The notes under the pieces were generated by a model. It saw only the letters and a list, made by a program, of their open reading frames with translations, was not told the origin of the DNA and ran no database searches. A program made the position numbers and the translations under genes. From NCBI GenBank assembly GCA_943735955.1, contig OX030968.1, positions 7,063,162 to 7,127,161 on the forward strand: DNA of 64,000 bases. Direction: 5' to 3'. Below are positions 12,701-23,420 of this stretch, one piece after another (the first letter of the stretch is position 1; each line of letters begins with the position of its first letter). Source of the DNA: Piscicola geometra (lineage: Eukaryota > Annelida > Clitellata > Hirudinida > Piscicolidae).

Positions 12701-15700
12701 TAAAAAGATCCAAAACTTGTTATTTCTGAAAAAGTGCAGTTATAATTATGGAGTTGCAGTCGATTCATCCCTTGACCGATCCACCCCTCAATAGTATATT
12801 TTTAATAATTCTAGTAATAGTATATTTTATTTTATATAAAATATATATATTATTAATAGTATATTTATTTTTTATATAGCATATTTATATTTTTTATATA
12901 GCATATTTATATTTTTTATAGTATGTTTATATTTATACCAGTATATTTATATTTATACCAGTATATTTATATTTATACCAGTATATTTATATTTATACCA
13001 GTATATTTATATTTATACTTGTATATTTATATTTATACCAGTATATTTATATTTATACCAGTATATTTATATTTATACCAGTATATTTATATTTATACCA
13101 GTATATTTATATTTATACCAGTATATTTATATTTATACCAGTATATTTATATTTATACCAGTATATTTATATTCATACCAGTATATTTATATTTTATATA
13201 GTATATTTTATATTGAATAACTGGTTATTGAATAATGACAATTTAGTATCATTAATTGGTTTTTAAGAGAAAAAATGTTTTTGTGTTTTTTGTCAATAAA
13301 ATCATTATTTTGGAGTTATTTTCAATTTATGATTCAGGGTAAGAATAGAAGCCAGGTTAACCTATTAACGAAATCTCCATTAATGGCAGATGTATATATT
13401 CGTTGTTTACTTTCAGTATGCTAGTGTACTTTTAACCGAAATTTTATTTTTTCGACAAAATAAACAAGGTTTTCGACAAGGTTGGAACCAAACTAATACA
13501 TAGTTCTTTCACAATTATGATGAGATGTGAGATACGGGTAAGAATTTCCTAAAAACTGGGCAATGTGCAAAAATGTATAAATTCAGTAGAAGTGAGATAT
13601 GTGCAGAATGGACGATTCAAGTCAACTGATTGCAAAGAAAATAGATAGAAAAGAGAAAAAAGCACCGTTTTTATATGTCCTTTAAAAATAGTCTGTTTTT
13701 CCTCACTTCCTAATCAATTCCTAATCAACTGCATGATCTGCCCCATGTTAAAAATTACCAATGTATGCTTCGCTTTTACTTGCTAAAAAATTTCAAATAA
13801 CTCTAAAAAGAATCATTCCTTAAGGTTCATTTTGTCCAAAGGCTGTCATAAAATACAACCCTAAAATGAATTGGTTGAAAAGAGTGCCTTGTATTTAGTA
13901 ATTTTTTTTGTGTTGAATAATTTATTTCTTATTCAATATTTTGTTTTGATAAAGTATTTTGAATTAATTAAATTATTTTATATTTAAAATTTTATTTTAT
14001 ATTTACAATTTTATTTTATATTTACAATTTTATTTTATATTTACAATTTTATTTTATATTTACAATTTTATTTTATATTTACAATTTTATTTTATGTTTA
14101 CAATTTTATTTTATATTTACAATTTTATTTTATATTTACAATTTTATTTTATATTTACAATTTTATTTTATATTTAGTTTTATTTTATATTTACAATTAT
14201 ATATTATATTTACAATTTTATTTTATATTTACAATTTTATTTTATATTACAATTTTTATTTTAAAAAAGTCCGTTTTTAACTATTTTAAGGGGTGAATCG
14301 GTTGAGGGGTGAATCGGTTACGGGGTGAATCGGTTATGGGGTGAATCCGTTAAGGGGTGAATCGACTGCAATTCAATGAAGAAGATAGAAACAATCGAAA
14401 AAACTCCGTTGATAGGACTTATTGCTCGAATTTGCAGCATATCCTTTTCAGCTTTCGCAAATTCAACTCAACAATGTAAAATCTGTTCAAAGTATAAAAA
14501 TCATTTGGACACCTCGTTTAGAAAATAGGTTTTAACCACTTTATTAAACTAAAAATGTTGAAAATAAAAATTTTAAAATATTATTTGAATCCTAAAAAAT
14601 AACGTTTAAAATTGTGAAAAATAAGATTTTTTTGTTATTGTGCTTCCACAAGAGCTCTACTAAATATTGATCAACATGGGTTCTCGCAACCCTCTTTTCC
14701 AACTTTTTCTGCTGCTTCAGCTGCCCCCATAGACTTTTAACGGTCTGGGTATGGGCTGTTGTGAGGGGTTCAACTAAGCTGGTGCTGTGGTTGACAGTGA
14801 GATAGGTGTAGGACATTCCTAATAGCCCTTCAATTCCCTGATATGATTTCCACATGTTAGATTGAACCTGGAACGATGCTAACAGGCCTTGATCGTCTCC
14901 AGCTTTCGATCAGGTACTGCATTCATGGAGGTCTCTTTCGTTTCCCTGCAGATCCCTCCGAATATCCACTGCTGAGGAAGAACCCGCCCTTTGTGGTTCT
15001 TACGTCGAACAAAGAGCGTCTCATCGATCTCGACATGAGGCCGGGCCCACAATCGTTGGTGTAGTCAGTAGTTGCCAGGCACAGACTTGGCGAAAATGTG
15101 TTCTCCAGTCAGCAGCAGTGCAGTGGTTTATGTCTATTTCTTCTTTGCGGAAATTCGTTGTGAGCTGGTTAATAGACCAGCAATAAATTAATTTTATTAA
15201 TTTAAATTCTAACATAGTATTTTCTAGTCAGGTTCCTTTTCGGATGCTAATCTCTTTTTTTCGACACCTCCAGACAACTTTTGAAACTGAGAGGATCATC
15301 TGGTGGCTTTTATCACAGAAACTTTCTTGATGAAGAATTCCTTGATTTTGCAGAAAAGAAACTGACATCTCTTTCTCGTAAGTTTCAATAATAGCAAGAT
15401 TCATTTTTTGTCAAATTCGCGAGTCAGTAGAAAATTTTATTTAAGTGGAAATAGCTGTCTGGTAAAAAACGGTAATGCTAATAGGAAAAATAATATACTT
15501 CACATTTTTTTCAATATTACTAGTAAAACATTTTGTATACATTAAAAAATATTATGTAAAATTGTTCAATAAAATTATTTGCCATAATATTGGTCAGAGA
15601 ACTAAAAGCCATCAGCAAAAGTGTTTTATTTTGCCTATTAGCATTACCATTTTTTACCATACAGCTATTTAAACATTGGAACTTGTCTCTAACAATTGTT

Positions 15701-18700
15701 ATCGATGTGTTTGTGCATTTGTATGTTTGGTGGACCAATCAAAGTCATGCATATTAATTAACGCTGGGCCAATCAAACTATATGAGTATATGTTTTTACG
15801 AAGATGGGGTCTCCAGCCGCGGAGAACCTAATATTTTACCTTTTTTTTTATGTAGGCCACAAAAAAATATTTTCCGTGAAAATTTTACGGAAACTAACAA
15901 TAAGAATACTTTTTCTTCAGAGAAAAATTCGCTAAAATTTGTATTTTTATTATTTTCCGTGAAATTTTCACTACGAAACAATTTTTCTTATGTTATATTC
16001 ACGATAATTTAAAAAAATTGTTCATTTATTCATTTCAAATTTTTACCAAAGCCTTAACCTTAACACCTAACTTTATCCCCTACAGATCAGATTAATAGAT
16101 AATTTAAAAATTATCAATAAATAATTTTTTTTTTAATGAATTAAGTTAAAAATCTAAATTCTTGTAATCTGGTTCCAAGGCTGTCATAGCCAGGGGGTGG
16201 CAGTGGGGAAAAGCTCCCACTGCCTATAAAGTGCTCCCTTACGGCGTGCGTCTCTGTACCGCCTCTGACAACTAAGTCCAATTCCTGGCCTGCTCGCGGC
16301 GGAACTGCTTCTACTGACAAGAGAAGAGGTGAAGGCGGGTCACTGGCGCCTTAAAACCAGTCGCTTCGGGCAGATGGGGCTCGTCAGCCCGGGAAGGCTT
16401 AATTGAAGTAGAGCTGGACGCCACGGGTTGTCTTCAATCATGGACCCTCGCAGTCCCACTGGTAACTACCGCCCGTCCTAAGACGGGCAGCCCCGGTCAA
16501 TAAGGTGTTACCTGTCACGGCCTGCCTCCTTCAGTGCGTGCCTGGAGCCAGGAGCGCAGCTCAAAAAGCAGGCCGTTATCTTCGCGCGCCAAACAAATAT
16601 AGAAAAATAATGGAGACTACAGTTCTTCGTATTGCAAGCTGGAACGCGCGCACTGGACTGAGTGATGACCTTCGTGAGATTGAAGACCTTCGCAAGACTG
16701 CAGTCGTTGATCATGAGCTGCACAGACTAAACATCGACGTTGCAGCCCTACAGGAAACGCGTCTTCCAGAGTCTGGATCTTTGAGGGAAAAACACTACAC
16801 GTTCTTTTGGCAGGGGAAAGGAGAAGAGGAGAACAGGGAACACGGAGTCGGCTTCGCCATCAAGAACACCCTGCTTTGCATGTCTGAACCTCCTTCCCGT
16901 GGCACAGAGAGAATCCTCACTCTACGCCTTCTCACCGCATCTGGCACTGCTAATCTTTTGTGCATCTATGCACCTACCATGCAGACCAGCGCCGAGACAA
17001 AAGATCAATTCTACGAACAACTTCTGAACACCTCTACCTTTGGGGAGAATTTTACGCCCGGGTTGGTTCTGACCACAACTCATGGCCAGATGTGCTGGGT
17101 CACCATGGCATTTGGAATATGAACAATAAAGACCAAAGACTACAATACAATACAACGACGAGTATTATTAACGTGGCGAAAACCCAAACGGGCTTCAAGA
17201 CCACTTAGTTATGGAAAATGTAATATTATTAATAATAATAAAGGAATAAATTATAATTATAAGTAAAGTAACTTTTTATAAAATAAAAATTATAAATAAA
17301 AGTAAATAATTAAAGACAAAAATATATAAAAATAAAAAAGGTTAACAAATAAAATATAGATTACAAACCTGTACGTGTATATATATATATACATACAGTA
17401 CAGCCAATTAAAAGTAAATACTAGACATATTAGTTGAAGTTAGTGAAAAATTACATAAATAAAGAAAAAATATTTATTATTTTATATTTTTGTTAGTAGA
17501 AAAACTTTTTATTCTTAAAGTTTGAAACATTTTATATATATATAATACTAATAATATTATTATTTGTTTTTGAATTATTATTATTAACCATTATTAAAAA
17601 GAAGAAATATTAGAAAGCAAGAAATTGAATTGAAAAATTAGCAGTAAATTTGTGGGTTATTGTGATCTGTCAAACATGTACATTTTCAGGGAACGGCTGA
17701 ATGTTGCGGTCGAGCTCGTTGATTATAGACTGAATTTTCTGCAGCTGCGTCATTGGCAACCCAGTAAGAATGATGTTACCATAGTCAATTCGACTGAGAA
17801 CCAAAGCAAAAGCCAAAGTTCTCAACGAGTCCTTGGTCAATAACAATCTTATGGATCGTATTTGGCGTAAAAAAGCAAAGCAGTGTGTCATCATAGTGAA
17901 GGTCTTTGCCGAGGTTTATGACACTTTCAGAAGGCATTATGTTGTTCTGCCAAATGCGAACTCGATCTTTGGGAGTGTGAACAGAGTTTCGACAGGATGA
18001 GAGCCAGATAACTTCAGTTTTACTGGAGAAAAATCGAATGCTGTTGCTACCACAACCTGTCCGTACATTCAGAACAAAGCATGTCATAAGGTGTCGTGGA
18101 GACATCAAAGATCAAATGATTGGCATCAACTGCACTTGATTATCACCAGGCACAACTCTTTGAACAACCTCCACAGCACCAGAGCTTGCCATAGCGCCGA
18201 TTGTGATACAGACCACTCTCTGATCGCAACAAAGATAAAGTTGCGCCCCAAGAGGCTTCATCTCTCCAAGAAGAAATGCCAGCCAAGAATCAACACCTAT
18301 CAGACCACACAAGTCAAGAACCTAATGCGGAAGTCAGATGGAGATCGCTCCGAAATACCATAACAGAACTGCTTTACTGACGAATGGTAAAAGAAGCACA
18401 AGAACACCGACTGGTTCGAAGCGAATGCGGCAGGTCTTGAGTCTGTTATTGACGCCAAGAGAAAGACATTGATCGAATAGAAACGCGCCCCGAGTCAGTC
18501 CACCTTCGAAGTGTTGAAAGCTGCCCGAAGAAATGCCCAGCAGACGGCTCGACGCTGCGCAAATGACTATTGGCTTCAACTGGCGAATAGCATTCAACAA
18601 GCGTCAGACGCTGGCAACGTGAAGAACATTTATGAGGCATCAAGAAGACAACAGGCAAGTCAGCAAAGAAGATGTGTTCTTAAAGTCCAAATCAGGAGAG

Positions 18701-20134
18701 ACCATCACAGACGAAGACAAGAAAATGGGAAGGTGGGTCGAACACTATCTGGAACTGTATTCCAGAGAAAACTCTGTCACTCAAATAGCACTGAACGCCA
18801 TAGAAGAGCTGGATGTTGAGCCGACCATGGACGAACTCAGCACAGCAATGGATGCCTTGAAAAATGGAAAAGCACCAGGATATGATGGCTTTCCACCAGA
18901 AACCGTCTCAACAAGAGACACCTCATAAGCTCCTTTTCCTATATTGGAGAGAAGGCAGAGTTCCACAGGACATGCGCAATGCCAAGATTGTCATACTGCA
19001 TAAAAATAAGAAAGATTGTAGCGACTGCAACAACTAGAGGGGCATCTCACTGCTTAGCGTCGTGGGCAAAGCTTTCGCACGCGTTGTCCTCAACCGTCTC
19101 CAAGTCCTCGCAATGCGGCTTCAGATCAGAAAGATCCACAGTCGACAGGGTAGTGTCCTAGCGCCTACATTATTCGGCATCTTTTTCTTGATGCTGCTGA
19201 ATTTTGCATTTAAGGACTCTGCAGAAGGTTTCCACCTACACACCAGAAGTGACACTAGGTATATGATAGTTCACGGTTGCTTATCAGGGATTCGAACAGA
19301 CAACCTTTGAGTCGCAAGTCCGACGTCTACCATCTAAGCCATCCCCATTCTCCAAAGTTGAATTAACATATACCACCAGCCCCTCCCCCACAACAGCAAC
19401 AACTACAACTACCTGATGATCATTGATTTCATCATTGTGGTACTTAATCTCATCATGTAGAGACCTTTTCAGGGTCTCCAACTGCTGTGAACTCTGTTGA
19501 TCAATTTTAAATACTAAGATATTCAGTTTTTTAATGAATGTGTATAGGTATATTATTCTAATGACTAAAAGCTTCAACCCCAAAATCACCAATCTTCTGA
19601 AGTATTCCTCCTCCATGGCGGCTTCCCTTTTTCCCATTGAACCTCCTGCCTCCCTGATGCTGCCACCACTTCCTCCGCCCTAAACACAAAATGATTTCAA
19701 TGAATTGATTTAATAATAAACATAAATTACAATGAGTTAATAAAAACCTCCCTATTTAAAAATATATAAAAATGGCTTACATGTCCGGAACCACTACCCC
19801 ATGGAGGAGTCTGACTCTCACTGGACATGAGTCTTGGAAAACTGGAGAAGGTTGAGCAGTTTCAACAAGTCATGAAATTTAAAACAAGTCTTTTATAATG
19901 AAATTAATGGGAAAATGTAAACTATAAATTGGGTTATATTTCTATTGGCAAATTTTTAAATTTACAGCGTTATTCAGATTATTGAACCTGGTCTATAAAT
20001 AACGCTGTAAGTTGTTAAACAAAAGCTGTTACATTTAAAAAACTTAAAATTTATTATAAAATATCTGAAAAAACAAACGAGTGAAATGTTTCTTTGAAAA
20101 CAGAATGGCGAAAGAAGTTTCGAATTAAAGACAT
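9730..20134 (-). CDS. ATP5IF1: Mitochondrial F1F0-ATPase inhibitor IF1 (five exons, one 9.6 kb intron)
   Basis: Exons read on the minus strand: 20134-20079 (tentative), 19841-19781, 19679-19590, 19493-19413 and 9786-9730; all junctions are in phase and total about 114 codons, close to the family size. Exon 1 gives a basic/hydrophobic mitochondrial presequence (MSLIRNFFRHSV...); its donor GTTTGT is weak. Exon 3 carries GGSIREAGGSMGKRE and EEEYFRRL, the minimal inhibitory region that binds the F1 catalytic interface. Exon 4 and the last exon form the antiparallel coiled-coil part with the His-rich heptads (KYHNDE, ERHKSK). The stop is TAA at 9732-9730 with AATAAA-like sequences about 100 bp on. 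IF1 blocks ATP hydrolysis by ATP synthase in the matrix when the proton gradient collapses. The large intron contains a Merlin transposon, two LINEs and a SINE. Exons 19841-9730 are secure from similarity; exon 1 could differ. Confidence 0.85.
10895..11125. repeat. 17-bp AT-rich minisatellite
   Basis: About 13 copies of ATTATAAAATATTAAAA with few substitutions, inside the family A element. Confidence 0.85.
11146..12655. repeat. 19-bp minisatellite TATAAAATAAATAGATAAT, ~80 copies
   Basis: Long array of a 19-bp unit. GATAAT and GAGAAT variants occur in runs (for example 11760-12420 mostly GAGAAT), the pattern expected from local expansion by unequal exchange or slippage. No coding potential. 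Confidence 0.92.
12920..13200. repeat. 20-bp minisatellite GTATATTTATATTTATACCA
   Basis: About 13 near-perfect copies. The Ile/Tyr/Phe-rich open frame across it is a by-product of a period that leaves no stop in one frame. Confidence 0.92.
13975..14258. repeat. 19-bp minisatellite CAATTTTATTTTATATTTA
   Basis: About 14 copies just inside the right end of the family A element. On the opposite strand it is an A/T-rich unit (TAAATATAAAATAAAATTG) loosely like the left-side arrays, so the element interior is roughly inverted-symmetric. Confidence 0.9.
14592..15215 (-). pseudogene. Merlin (ISXO2-like) transposase, broken
   Basis: Three minus-strand pieces in different frames. 15215 to about 15050 has TTNFRKEEIDINHCTAADW and FRQVCAW (N-terminal region). 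About 15046-14883 has HVEIDETLFVRRK, KGRVLPQQWIFGG and VPDRKLETI (first catalytic Asp in EIDE, then the conserved QWxFGG...VPDR). 14855-14592 has YLTVNHS...AHTQTVKSLWG and YLVELLW (C-terminal part with the last acidic residue). The second-Asp segment is lost around a frameshift and stops near 14870. It catalysed cut-and-paste transposition of the surrounding element; as read it is inactive. Confidence 0.8.
15449..15672. mobile_element. MITE with ~45-bp inverted repeats
   Basis: The left end AAATAGCTGTCTGGTAAAAA and following ACGGTAATGCTAATAGG are mirrored at the right end (CCTATTAGCATTACC...TTTTTACCATACAGCTATTT). About 220 bp, no coding capacity. A related single end occurs at 7846-7903 within the 7767 MITE. 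It lies in the right end of the Merlin element. Confidence 0.65.
15840..16169. other. AT-rich intronic stretch
   Basis: It contains an imperfect inverted repeat (TTTTCCGTGAAAATTTTACGG at 15867 and TTTTCCGTGAAATTTTCACTA at 15952) that explains the mirrored open frames on both strands. No gene is seen. It lies within the large IF1 intron. Confidence 0.5.
16170..19248 (+). pseudogene. Non-LTR retrotransposon (AP-endonuclease/RT LINE), decayed
   Basis: A GC-rich 5' leader (16170-16500) unlike the surrounding AT-rich DNA precedes an endonuclease ORF (16505-17122: RIASWNARTG, LQETRLPE), which shifts frame into ARVGSDHNSWPDVLGHHG. The element is then interrupted at about 17146-18062 by another LINE on the opposite strand. 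It resumes with VSWRHQRS, HSADCDTDHSL (endonuclease end), a linker, and MGRWVEHYLELYSREN...GKAPGYDG (start of the RT domain). Around 19130 the sequence jumps from RT block 2 directly to QGSVLAPTLFGIFF, so the catalytic palm core is deleted. Several frameshifts and stops are present. It lies inside the IF1 intron in opposite orientation. The clade is not certain. Confidence 0.8.
17146..18062 (-). pseudogene. LINE 3' fragment (RT C-terminus) inserted in another LINE
   Basis: Minus-strand frames show SSKTEVIWLSSC (about 18020) and, in another frame, FAFLRQIRSIRLLLTKDS and LVLSRIDYGNIIL (17890-17760), the standard C-terminal region of CR1/L2-group ORF2 proteins. The 3' end at 17150-17215 is the GCCTAAGTGG/CCCGTTTGGGTT-type terminus also found at 5795 and 60870. 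The 420 bp between (17220-17640) is AT-rich and unassigned. The host LINE is missing a corresponding stretch of endonuclease. Confidence 0.65.
19252..19355 (-). mobile_element. tRNA-derived SINE, truncated copy 4
   Basis: Only the tRNA-like head and about 30 bp of body remain (head at 19355). The body is cut where it meets the LINE 3' end at 19250. It sits 58 bp beyond the IF1 exon ending at 19413. Confidence 0.75.
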
Positions 20135-20351
20135 TTTATAATGTCAGCGAAGGTCGCGGATAAAAATAGAAATAACGCTAGCTACGGGCTCTGCTCTAAA
20201 ATGAGTAAAAGTTATCGAGTTTATAATTTAACCATCATTATATTTTACCATCTTATAAATATAATTAATTCTATGTCTCTCATTTCTTGTTCTCTAGATC
20301 TTATATCTAAAACCATTTTTAAAGAACTCTCCTTTTTATTCTATCCTTTGG

Positions 20352-21600
20352 TTAGCAGCTGCCATCTTGGCAGCCGTTTTAACCGTAATGATTTTGTTAA
20401 ATAGTTTGTCTTCTTATCTAATAATTTAGTTTTTTTTATATTTCAAATAATTATAGTAATTATAATTTATATCTTTTCTTGTTTTCTGGTTTTTAATTTA
20501 TCTTGCTCTCAGAATGTTGGTTGTTTTGAATCTGTCGAGAATGGCCGCAGCAGACCAAGATGGCCGCAGGGAATCAAAGCGCTCAAGGAGAAAGGATAAA
20601 GGAGAAAGCTTTCCATAGCAGCAGCAGTACCAGCGTTGGCAAAGACTTCTCCTTCACCCTCTTTCGCAGCCTCGGCACCAGTGGCAAGACAGAAAATTGA
20701 GAAGAATGATGATTGTGTTTTGAGGATGATGTGGTAATGATTGTGCTGTGGTATGAGTGTTGGTATTGTGGTGATGAAAGAATTTTTTATTTATGGTGAT
20801 AGTGATTTTTTGGCGGTGATTGTCATGGTGGGGTGGGTGAGGTTGGATTATTGAGGTTGATCGTGTGTTTATATATATATTTTAATTTATATATATACAT
20901 ATATTGGTAATGGTCTAAAAACCGTTTTATTTAACAAATTTATTTGAAGAGCGCCTTTGTTCACTTAGTAAAGGGCGCTATACAAATCATTAGTGATTGA
21001 TGATTGATTGATTGATTGACAGAATTAAAATCTTCAACCAATAACTGTCTAACGGACTAGAGTAAAAACTTATTTTAAAAGGAAGAAGTGCCAAGGCCTC
21101 AAATTGAGCACTAATGCACAGTTTGCAAGAACCCACTGGCCACCTACTTCACAAGGCAGATGAGATCTGCAGATGAAGGACAGACTGTTAGAACGAATCT
21201 TCAATACATGACTGTGTTTATGAAGAAGTGCCAGGGCCTCAATTTGAACACCAGTGCACAGCTTGCAAGCACCCACTGGCTACTTACTTCACAAGGCAAA
21301 TGAGCTCTGCAGATGAAGGACAGACTGTCAGAACGAATTTTCTATTTATTACTGTTTATGTCTATTATCTATTGAAAACTGACGTATTAGACAATTATTA
21401 CCTTACTTAGATGACCCTTCTTTAAAGATGTCCATATATTTAAAACTCATCACCTCCTTATTTAACTACTTCTATATCATTATTTACTTTTCGTGCGGAT
21501 CTGAAGACATATCTGTTTAACAAATTCATTTACCAGCGCTCTTGAATTTGAGGAAAGAGCGCTATAGAAATTGATTTGATTGATTGATTGATTGATTGAT
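20352..21600 (+). mobile_element. Short retroelement with palindromic head and (TTGA)n tail, copy 1
   Basis: It starts with GGTTAGCAGCTGCCATCTTGG (palindromic core GGCTGCCAAGATGGCAGC type) and ends GAGCGCTATAGAAATTGATT then (TGAT)n. It contains two diverged copies of a ~110-bp block (GAAGAAGTGCC...CACTGGC). A second element is inserted at 20516-21019. An intact copy on the other strand is at 25034-25806. There is no coding capacity, so it depends on a LINE. Confidence 0.75.
20516..21019 (+). mobile_element. Second short retroelement, nested, with 6-bp TSD
   Basis: CAGAAT at 20510-20515 is repeated at 21020-21025 around a 504-bp insert. The insert ends GGGCGCTATACAAATCATTAG followed by a TGATTGA tail. 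Its last ~70 bp match the 3' end of the LINE at 21600-23062 (GCTCTACAAATCATTAG), so it appears to use that LINE's 3' recognition sequence. An inverted relative is at 42011-42500. Confidence 0.75.
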
Positions 21601-23062
21601 CCTATTATTCTTGATTTGGTTAACTTATCTTTGTCTACATCTAAATTTCCGTCTATCCTCAAATCTTCATTTATTATTCCTACAATTAAGAAGCCTTCTC
21701 TTGACCCTGCTTCCTTATCCAGTTATAGACCTGTATCTAACCTTTCCTTTCTTTCTAAGGTCCTTGAAAAAGTTACTTCTCAACAAATAATATTCTATCT
21801 AGAACTTCTTCCTCCCTCTCAATCTGGTTTCAGAATTAGCCACTCCACTGAAACTGCTTTACTTGAACTCTTTAATGACCTTATTTTAACTTGTGATTCT
21901 AATGCCTCTACTCTTCTTTTATGCCTTGACTTTTCATCTGCTTTTGACACTGTCGACCATACTCTTTTATTAAATGTTTTAGATTCTTCCTTTATTATTT
22001 CTGGCTCGTCCCTTATCTGGCTTAAATCCTACCTTTTTGAGTGAACTTCCTATGTATCAATTGAATCTTCTCGTTCTTCTTCTGTTTCTTTATCTTATGG
22101 TGTTCCACAGGGCTCAATCCTTGGTCCTTTACTTTTTATTCTCTATACTTCGGAACTACCTAATATTATTTCTTCATCTTCTTTAAACTGTCAAATTTAT
22201 GCTGACGACTCCTATATTTATACATCTTTCACTGACTCTTCTCTTGACCTTACTGTTAATAAAATAACTCTCTGTCTTCAATCTATAATCTCTTGGGCTT
22301 CTTCTATGTTTCTCAAACTTAATCGGGACAAGTTCGAACTCATATATTTCAATAAAAAATCAAAGTCTTTACTATCTCTTCCTTCTTTAGTTTTGCCTTC
22401 TCCCTCTTCACTCTCTCTAAACCCTTCATCTTCCATTCGTAGCCTTGGTTTTATTTTCGATTCTAACTTGTCTTTAGCTCCTCAAATTCTTTCTGTCTCT
22501 AAATCTTGTTACTTCGACATTCGTCGTTTTAAACAGCTTCTTCCTTTTCTCGATGATCCTACTTAGCAACTTCTTGTATCTTCTCTAGTTCTCTCCAGGA
22601 TTGATTATTGCAACTCTCTTTACTATGGTCTCACTGATACTACTTTAGCTCATCTAAATAAAGCCTTTAATTGTGCTGCTCGTCTTGTTGCTCGGGCTCC
22701 AAAGTTTTCTCACATTTCTCTTTATCTTCGTTTGTTACATTGGTTACCTTTGAGATCTAGAGTGACTTTTAAAATATGCCTAAATATGTTTAAAATTCAT
22801 AACTGTAATGCTCCAATTTATCTTTAAAATCTAATTAAACAACCCCCTAAATCTGGTCTAAGATCATCTACCTTTAATCGTTCTTTTCGTTTTCCAGTTA
22901 AACACTCTTTTGCTAAACGTTCTTTTTCTTACTGTGGTCCTCTTCTATGGAATTCTTTACCTTCTTCTTTAACTTCAACTAAGTCACTTATAACTTTCCG
23001 TCGAGGCCTGAAGACGTACTTGTTCGGGACGTGACGGCTGAGCGCTTTTGTTCACTTAGTAA
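21600..23062 (+). pseudogene. 5'-truncated LINE (CR1/L2-group RT), two in-frame stops
   Basis: It begins inside ORF2 directly after the tail of the upstream element. RT motifs in order: SYRPVSNLSFLSKVLEKV, QSGFRISHSTETALLEL, CLDFSSAFDTVDHTLL (motif A with catalytic Asp), GVPQGSILGPLLFILYTSEL, YADDS. The C-terminal region has LDYCNSLYYGL and LLHWLPLRSRVTFKI. Stops at about 22042 and 22564 break it. The 3' end near 23040 reads AAAGGGTGCTCTACAAATC. No endonuclease is present. As read it is inactive. Confidence 0.85.
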
Positions 23063-23091
23063 AGGGTGCTCTACAAATCATTAGTTTTTGG

Positions 23092-23254
23092 TTAGCAGCA
23101 GCCATCTTGGCCGCCGCTTTTAACCGTTTATAATTTTGTTGAATAGTTTGTCTTCGGATCCAATAATTTTTCGTAAGGATCTGAAGACATATCTGTTTAA
23201 CAAATTTATTTACGAGCGCTCTTGAATTTGAAGAAAGAGCGCTATAGAAATCTA

Positions 23255-23331
<77 letters not shown>

Positions 23332-23332
23332 C

Positions 23333-23420
<88 letters not shown>
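23092..23420 (+). mobile_element. Internally deleted short retroelement with long (TTGA)n
   Basis: The palindromic head (GTTAGCAGCAGCCATCTTGG) is joined after ~75 bp directly to the 3' end GAGCGCTATAGAAATCTATT and then about 40 TTGA units (23254-23420). The tetranucleotide run is an expanded retroelement tail, not an independent microsatellite. Confidence 0.8.

Larger units (their letters stand above)
10575..14374. mobile_element. Foldback/tandem-repeat element, family A (16-bp CCGATTCACCCCTTAA ends)
   Basis: Left end GGGATGCAGTCG followed by five 16-bp CCGATTCACCCCTTAA-type units, then AAAACGGACTTT. The right end is the mirror image (AAAGTCCGTTTTTAACT, GGGGTGAATCGGTT units, CGACTGCAATTC). 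AATGAAGA stands at 10567-10574 and again at 14375-14382, an 8-bp target duplication. The interior is almost all AT-rich minisatellite, plus 650 bp of unique non-coding DNA (13205-13900). A second left-type end (GGAGTTGCAGTCGATTCATC) at 12747 indicates a nested or rearranged relative. Confidence 0.75.
10244..15828. mobile_element. Merlin (IS1016-like) DNA transposon, 5585 bp, with TSD
   Basis: Perfect 8-bp direct repeats TAATATTT at 10236-10243 and 15829-15836 flank inverted ends: left GGATCTCCGCGGTTGGAGAC, right (reverse complement) GGTTCTCCGCGGCTGGAGAC. Similarity between the two ends continues for about 100 bp (TTTGATTRGCCCAG...TGCATGACTTTGATTGG). A decayed Merlin-type DDE transposase lies at the right end on the minus strand (15215-14592). 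Most of the length comes from a nested foldback element (10575-14374) and a MITE (15449-15672). Merlin elements are known for 8-9-bp duplications, so family and TSD agree. Confidence 0.85.

Noticed and set aside
12747..13205. Separate complete foldback element starting at 12747
   Set aside because: Only a left-type end is visible; no matching right end or 8-bp duplication could be paired with it, so it is noted within the 10575-14374 element.
15796..16012. Mirrored ORFs on both strands
   Set aside because: Explained by an inverted TTTTCCGTGAAA repeat; no coding signature.
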